From an uncultured Roseburia sp. (lineage in GTDB: Bacteria > Bacillota > Clostridia > Lachnospirales > Lachnospiraceae), in assembly GCA_934309475.1 (NCBI GenBank), contig CAKRDK010000022.1, forward strand, positions 1 to 36,905: DNA of 36,905 nucleotides, in the 5' to 3' direction. Made by a program: the position numbers and the translations under genes. Positions 32,878-36,905 of the stretch are shown one piece after another. The notes under the pieces are model-generated. The model was not told the DNA's origin, searched no databases, and saw nothing but the letters and a program-made list of their open reading frames with translations. Positions within the stretch are counted from its first letter, which is position 1. Every line of letters begins with the position of its first letter.

Positions 32878-34425
32878 GTGCTTAAGATTGTGATTGCTGT
32901 TATTATTACATTGGTAGTTACTGCAGCGGTAGTGTGGGCAATCGCCAATGCTTACCACAAGAAAGTAACAGATGCTAAGATTGGTAATGCAGACGAGAAA
33001 GCTCGTGAGATTATCGATGAAGCAGTGAAGACAGCAGAGACCAAAAAGCGTGAGTCCATGCTCGAGATCAAAGAGGAATCTATCAAGGCAAAGAATGAAC
33101 TTGATAAGGAAATCAAAGAGCGTAGAGCAGAGATTCAGAGAAGCGAACGTCGTATTGTACAGAAAGAGGAAAATTTGGACAAGAAATTGGAATCTATCGA
33201 GAGACGTGAAGCTGGTTTTGCTGCTAAAGAAGAAGAAATGAATAAGCAGAAAGCTCAAATCGCAAAGCTCAATGAAGAGCGTATACAGGAACTGGAAAGA
33301 ATCTCTGGATTAACCTCCGAACAGGCAAAGGAATATCTCTTAAAGACCGTTGAAGAAGATGTAAAACTTGATACTGCAAAATTAATCAAGGAATTGGAAA
33401 ACAAAGCAAAAGAGGAAGCAAACAAGAAAGCAAAGGATTATGTAGTTACAGCTATTCAGAAATGTGCTGCAGATCATGTTGCTGAGACGACAATTTCTGT
33501 TGTCCAGCTTCCAAATGATGAAATGAAAGGTAGAATTATCGGACGTGAGGGACGCAACATTCGTACATTAGAGACGATGACAGGTGTAGATTTAATCATA
33601 GATGATACACCGGAAGCAGTTATTTTATCCGGATTTGATCCTATCAGAAGAGAAGTTGCAAGAATTGCATTAGAGAAATTGATTGTAGACGGACGAATTC
33701 ATCCGGCTAGAATCGAGGAGATGGTAGAGAAGGCACAGAAAGAAGTAGAGACAATGATTCGTGAAGAGGGTGAGGCTGCCACATTAGAGGTTGGCGTACA
33801 CGGTATTCATCCTGAACTTGTTCGTTTACTTGGAAGAATGAAGTTCAGAACAAGTTACGGACAGAATGCATTGAAACATTCTATCGAAGTTGCCCAGCTT
33901 TCAGGTCTCTTGGCTGCTGAGATTGGTGTTGATGTCAGAACTGCAAAGAGAGCAGGTCTGTTACACGATATCGGTAAATCAGTTGACCATGATATGGAAG
34001 GCTCCCATATTCAAATTGGTGTTGACTTATGTAGAAAATACAAAGAGTCACCAATTATCATCAATGCAGTAGAAGCACATCATGGGGATGTGGAACCAGA
34101 ATCTCTGATTGCATGTATTGTACAGGCTGCTGATACAATCAGTGCTGCAAGACCGGGTGCAAGAAGAGAGACATTAGAGACATATTCCAACAGATTAAAG
34201 CAGTTAGAGGATATAACAAACGGATTTAAGGGAGTAGACAAGTCATTTGCTATTCAGGCGGGTAGAGAGATTCGAATCATGGTAATTCCAGAACAGGTAA
34301 GTGATGCGGACATGGTATTACTGGCACGTGATATTTCAAAACAGATTGAATCTGAATTAGAATATCCAGGTCAGATTAAAGTAAATGTTATTCGTGAATC
34401 TAGAGTAACGGATTACGCGAAATAA
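32878..34425 (+). CDS. rny: Ribonuclease Y
   Basis: Membrane-anchored endoribonuclease that starts mRNA decay in Firmicutes. The 515-residue protein has an N-terminal membrane segment (about residues 2-24), a long charged coiled coil (about 35-190), a KH domain ([21 protein letters not shown], near residue 215) and an HD domain with [10 protein letters not shown] and LLHDIGK (about 335-370). Length is normal. It starts at GTG with AAGGAGG 7 bp upstream. That ribosome-binding site is part of a small inverted repeat. Its position after recA-recX is common in Clostridia. It has its own promoter and terminator. Confidence 0.98.
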   Translation: MLKIVIAVIITLVVTAAVVWAIANAYHKKVTDAKIGNADEKAREIIDEAVKTAETKKRESMLEIKEESIKAKNELDKEIKERRAEIQRSERRIVQKEENLDKKLESIERREAGFAAKEEEMNKQKAQIAKLNEERIQELERISGLTSEQAKEYLLKTVEEDVKLDTAKLIKELENKAKEEANKKAKDYVVTAIQKCAADHVAETTISVVQLPNDEMKGRIIGREGRNIRTLETMTGVDLIIDDTPEAVILSGFDPIRREVARIALEKLIVDGRIHPARIEEMVEKAQKEVETMIREEGEAATLEVGVHGIHPELVRLLGRMKFRTSYGQNALKHSIEVAQLSGLLAAEIGVDVRTAKRAGLLHDIGKSVDHDMEGSHIQIGVDLCRKYKESPIIINAVEAHHGDVEPESLIACIVQAADTISAARPGARRETLETYSNRLKQLEDITNGFKGVDKSFAIQAGREIRIMVIPEQVSDADMVLLARDISKQIESELEYPGQIKVNVIRESRVTDYAK

Positions 34426-34440
34426 GAGCATGTGAAGAAG

Positions 34441-34475
34441 AGAAAGGTTTAACGTATGTTTAAACCTTTCTTTTT
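34441..34475 (+). terminator. Rho-independent terminator after rny
   Basis: Perfect 12-bp stem AGAAAGGTTTAA/TTAAACCTTTCT with a 7-nt loop, followed by TTTTT. Confidence 0.93.
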
Positions 34476-34495
34476 GCATAATGGAGGAGATAAAA

Positions 34496-35050
34496 ATGGA
34501 GCAGAAAATAAAGAGAATTCAAAGAGAAAAAGTATATGAAGGTTCAATTTTAGATTTTTATGCTGATACAATGGAATTGCCGGATGGAAAGATTGAAAAG
34601 TGGGATTTTGTGTCACACCGCCTGGGAGCGGCAGCCGTTGTTCCGGTGTTAGACAATGGCAATATTCTTCTGGTGAGACAGTACCGCAATGCATTAGAGC
34701 GTGAGACGTTAGAGATTCCTGCCGGTTCAAGGGATAGCGTAACGGAGGATACAAAAGTCTGTGCAGCGCGTGAGTTAGAAGAGGAGACCGGTTATCACAG
34801 TGAACAGTTAGAAAAACTGTTATCACTCAGAACGACAGTTGCTTTTTGTGATGAATTTATTGACGTGTATCTGGCGCGCAATCTGAAACCGGGAAAACAG
34901 CATTTAGATGAAGGGGAATTCATTCAGATTGAGAATTATCCGCTTGAGACACTATGTGAGATGATTTCAGCAGGAGAGATACAGGATTCGAAAACGGTAT
35001 CAGGGATTCTGGCCTATGCAAATCTTCTTGCAAAAGAAAAATGTGAATAG
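34496..35050 (+). CDS. NUDIX hydrolase, ADP-ribose pyrophosphatase type
   Basis: A 184-residue hydrolase of the NudF/ADP-ribose pyrophosphatase group, which splits ADP-ribose into AMP and ribose-5-phosphate. The Nudix box spans about residues 77-100 (GSRDSVTE ... ARELEEETGY). The glycine-to-first-glutamate spacing is one residue longer than the strict consensus; the REx2EExG core is intact. ATG 34496 follows GGAGGA; an in-frame ATG at 34481 lies ahead of that site and is rejected. Its neighbours, spoIIM and xerD, match the B. subtilis nudF-spoIIM-xerD region, supporting the NudF assignment. Confidence 0.88.
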   Translation: MEQKIKRIQREKVYEGSILDFYADTMELPDGKIEKWDFVSHRLGAAAVVPVLDNGNILLVRQYRNALERETLEIPAGSRDSVTEDTKVCAARELEEETGYHSEQLEKLLSLRTTVAFCDEFIDVYLARNLKPGKQHLDEGEFIQIENYPLETLCEMISAGEIQDSKTVSGILAYANLLAKEKCE

Positions 35051-35106
35051 GAAAGAAACCGGGATTGTCTGCATAAGATAGAAAGAAAAGCAGTAAGGCG
35101 GAGCAA

Positions 35107-35670
35107 TTGAAAAAAGAGTATTGGATTACAATGTTTGTTTTTTTGGCGGGGATTGTCTGCGCAAACATATTTGGTGTGGAGAGACTTACTTCCTATGGAA
35201 TTTTAAACGGGTATTTTTTAGATAAACTTTCGGCAACAACGATTCATTATAAGGAGCTGATGGCACAGATTTTTCTGGTGCGGTTCAAAGAACTATTGAT
35301 TCTTGTAGTTTTATCTTTTTTGTTAAAAAAAATATCTGTCTGGAAGGGATGTGTATGGTTTCTATTGTTTTCCCTTGGCTTTTTGGTGACAGCATCAATT
35401 TTTAATTTCGGATGGAAGGGAATGTTTGTCGTGATTGCAGTGCTGGTGCCACAATGGATTTGTTACGGCTTTTTATTATATCTTCTATGGCAGGGGAATG
35501 CTAAGGTAAATGGTACGGCGGGAAGCCACTATCATTACCAGGACAGGAAGAAAAAATATGGCATGATTGCGGCATTGTATGTGGCAGCATTCGTGCTTAT
35601 GACACTGGGAGTGGTGGCGGAAAGTTACTTAAATCCAATGATTCTCAAGAAAATATTAAAAATTATTTAA
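35107..35670 (+). CDS. spoIIM: SpoIIM-like membrane protein
   Basis: A 187-residue polytopic membrane protein with about five membrane segments. It has the N-terminal FVFLAGIVCANIFG pattern, a conserved basic-hydrophobic segment FLVRFKELLILVVLSF, and LVPQWICYGFLLYLL. SpoIIM belongs to the DMP complex, which degrades septal wall during engulfment in B. subtilis. Assignment rests on membrane topology, SpoIIM-like motifs and position between a NudF-type gene and xerD, the same order as in B. subtilis. It starts at TTG with AAGGCGGAG upstream. A DUF95/SpoIIM relative of other function cannot be excluded. Confidence 0.75.
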   Translation: MKKEYWITMFVFLAGIVCANIFGVERLTSYGILNGYFLDKLSATTIHYKELMAQIFLVRFKELLILVVLSFLLKKISVWKGCVWFLLFSLGFLVTASIFNFGWKGMFVVIAVLVPQWICYGFLLYLLWQGNAKVNGTAGSHYHYQDRKKKYGMIAALYVAAFVLMTLGVVAESYLNPMILKKILKII

Positions 35671-35773
35671 AAAATTTTACCAATTTTTTACAATATATGG
35701 TGCGCATGAAATGAGAAAAACCGAGATGTTGTTGTTTTATGTAAATTGCTGTTTTTTCTATGAAAAATACCAT

Positions 35774-35802
35774 TTGCTTTTCTCGTAACTTGTTATTATA
35801 AT
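35774..35802 (+). promoter_or_regulatory. xerD promoter (SigA type)
   Basis: TTGCTT (35774-35779), a 17-bp spacer and a perfect TATAAT (35797-35802). The expected start, near 35809, is at the foot of the hairpin described next. Confidence 0.7.
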
Positions 35803-35805
35803 AGT

Positions 35806-35836
35806 AAATGTACCTCAATTCGAGGTACATTTTTTG
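35806..35836 (+). terminator. Hairpin with T run at the predicted xerD mRNA 5' end
   Basis: Perfect 11-bp stem AAATGTACCTC/GAGGTACATTT with a 5-nt loop and TTTTTT overlap. It looks like a terminator for the upstream gene, or an attenuator/5' stabiliser for xerD. Confidence 0.75.
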
Positions 35837-35876
35837 AGTTTTTATGATAGAGGAAAGAATCAGGCAGGTAGAGTAC

Positions 35877-36764
35877 ATGATGCAGGAGATACAACATTTT
35901 ATACAATATCTTCATAATGAGAAGAATACTTCAGGCAATACGGAAGTGTCTTACGAGCGTGATCTGAGAAAGATGAGCCAGTATTTTGCAGAGCAGGGAA
36001 TCGTGAGGTTAGATGTTGTAACACCGGAGATTCTGAACTCATATCTTTTGAAGTTAGAGGGTGAAGGAAGAAAAGCTTCTACCATATCGAGAAGCATTGC
36101 CTCCATGAAGGCATTTTTCCTTTATTTACATAAAGAAGGCAAGGTTGCAGTGAATCCGGCGGAAAGTCTGAAAGCGCCGAAGATTGAGAAGAAGACACCG
36201 GCGATTTTGTCACAGGAGGAAGCAGAGCGGCTCTTAGAGCAGCCGGATGGCGATTCTCCGAAAGAATTGCGTGATAAGGCGATGTTAGAACTGCTTTATG
36301 CGACGGGAATCCGTGTGTCTGAGCTGATTTCTTTAAAAAAAGAGGATGTCAACCTTGGCATGGAATTTTTGACGTGCACAGATGCCCATAAGGAGCGGAT
36401 GGTACCATTTGGGGATGAAGCGAAGAAGGCATTGGAAAAGTATTTAGAAGAGGGAAGACCGAAGCTTGTCGGAAGCCAGGAATGTGAGTGGCTTTTTACA
36501 AACTGCTCCGGACAGTCTATGAGCAGACAGGGATTCTGGAAGCTGATTAAGTCCTATGGGAAAAAAGCGGGAATCACCTCGGAGATAACACCTCACACCT
36601 TGAGACATTCCTTTGCGGCTCATCTAGTCAGCAATGGAGCTGATTTGAAAGCAGTACAGGAAATGTTGGGACATTCGGATATTTCGACGACGCAGATGTA
36701 TGCGCAGATTGAGAGAATGAGAGTAAAAGAAGTATATGCGAAGGCACATCCTAGATGTTGTTAA
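35877..36764 (+). CDS. xerD: Site-specific tyrosine recombinase XerD
   Basis: Tyrosine recombinase that resolves chromosome dimers at dif with XerC. From this start it has 295 residues, the usual length. It has the N-terminal SAM-like core-binding domain (EIQHFIQYLHNEKNTSGNTEVSYERDL) and the catalytic domain with R146 (GIRVSEL), the HKER region with K172, H240-xx-R243 (HTLRHSF), H266 (LGHSDIS) and nucleophile Y275. The beta-hairpin before HKER reads CTDA instead of the common GKGN. ATG 35844 is also in frame, but it has no ribosome-binding site and the family N-terminus fits 35877 better. XerC-type or dedicated transposon recombinases are unlikely given synteny with nudF and spoIIM. Confidence 0.9.
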   Translation: MMQEIQHFIQYLHNEKNTSGNTEVSYERDLRKMSQYFAEQGIVRLDVVTPEILNSYLLKLEGEGRKASTISRSIASMKAFFLYLHKEGKVAVNPAESLKAPKIEKKTPAILSQEEAERLLEQPDGDSPKELRDKAMLELLYATGIRVSELISLKKEDVNLGMEFLTCTDAHKERMVPFGDEAKKALEKYLEEGRPKLVGSQECEWLFTNCSGQSMSRQGFWKLIKSYGKKAGITSEITPHTLRHSFAAHLVSNGADLKAVQEMLGHSDISTTQMYAQIERMRVKEVYAKAHPRCC

Positions 36765-36786
36765 GAAAAATAAATAAGTTTCTGAT

Positions 36787-36834
36787 AAAGAAGGCGCTAG
36801 AACCGGCAAATATCGGTTTTAGCGCCTTCTTTTT
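36787..36834. terminator. Bidirectional terminator between xerD and DAHP synthase gene
   Basis: 19-bp stem AAAGAAGGCGCTAGAACCG/CGGTTTTAGCGCCTTCTTT with one G-U pair, an 8-nt loop, and T/A runs on both sides. It serves the two convergent genes. Confidence 0.93.
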
Positions 36835-36835
36835 G

Positions 36836-36905
36836 TTACTGCATCTCTGCAATCGTATAAATCAATTTCTTGGAATCTTCCCAGCCAAGGCATGGGTCTG
36901 TAATA
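36836..36905 (-). CDS. 3-deoxy-7-phosphoheptulonate synthase, C-terminal fragment (partial at window edge)
   Basis: On the minus strand the last 22 codons of a gene run in from the right edge and end with TAA at 36836-36838. The peptide contains ITDPCLGWEDSKKLIYTIA, matching the C-terminus of type I DAHP synthases (AroF/AroG/AroH, for example SITDACIGWEDT). This is the first step of the shikimate pathway, joining phosphoenolpyruvate and erythrose-4-phosphate. Only the last 22 residues are visible, so the paralogue and feedback type cannot be told. It converges with xerD on the shared terminator. Confidence 0.8.
   Translation of the reverse strand, partial: ITDPCLGWEDSKKLIYTIAEMQ

Noticed and set aside
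1..36905. Mobile element, CRISPR array or horizontally acquired island
   Set aside because: All genes are core housekeeping or sporulation genes. No transposase, integrase other than XerD, phage gene, or regular spaced repeat beyond the MraZ boxes was seen.

Overview
The window is a chromosomal segment of a low-to-moderate-GC, endospore-forming Firmicute. Its gene content points to the Clostridia, most likely Lachnospiraceae: mraZ-led dcw cluster with tandem class B PBPs and no ftsA, complete spoIIIAA-AH, spoIIGA-sigE, sigG, spoIIM, recA-recX-rny order, and frequent TTG/GTG starts preceded by strong GGAGG sites. This placement rests on gene content and synteny only; no species is claimed. Almost everything is core chromosome. 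I found no phage, insertion sequence, CRISPR array, rRNA or tRNA.

Layout. Positions 1-3352: 3' end of thrS with its terminator, a two-domain cysteine-rich DUF1540 protein, a zinc-dependent phospholipase C-like protein and a 52-codon Spo0E-like protein. Positions 3400-15240: division and cell wall (dcw) cluster mraZ-rsmH-ftsL-PBP-PBP-mraY-murD-ftsW-ftsQ-ftsZ. An array of 10-bp-spaced MraZ boxes lies in front of mraZ, ftsZ has its own promoter region, and a terminator follows ftsZ. Positions 15200-19294: spoIIGA-sigE, which make and activate the early mother-cell sigma factor; a beta-CASP metallo-beta-lactamase nuclease; and, convergent to it, sigG for the late forespore. Positions 19418-21442: an unrecognised coiled-coil protein and a LytR-CpsA-Psr protein. 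Then argS with its own consensus promoter.

Positions 23481-28531: the eight-gene spoIIIA operon, encoding the mother-cell half of the channel that keeps the forespore active for SigG. Then prfC with a degenerate thioredoxin-like gene, SOS-controlled recA-recX with two LexA boxes, rny, and the nudF-like/spoIIM/xerD group whose order resembles Bacillus subtilis. At the right edge a bidirectional terminator separates xerD from the 3' end of a DAHP synthase gene on the minus strand.

How it fits together. The window links vegetative division (dcw) with asymmetric division and engulfment: SpoIIGA activates SigE, SigE is expected to drive spoIIIA and spoIIM, and the SpoIIIA channel supports SigG. 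The most rewarding signals are regulatory rather than new genes. They are a spoIIG promoter with near-perfect hexamers at an over-long 21-bp spacing, overlapping the ftsZ terminator; MraZ boxes in exact 10-bp phase; paired SOS boxes at recA; hairpins that cover ribosome-binding sites (second PBP, rny); and promoters that run straight into hairpins (xerD, and between the thioredoxin-like gene and recA). I saw no clear candidate for a wholly new multigene system. The least explained genes are the coiled-coil protein at 19418, the CEES thioredoxin-like protein at 30295 and the KTG-variant PBP at 7626.
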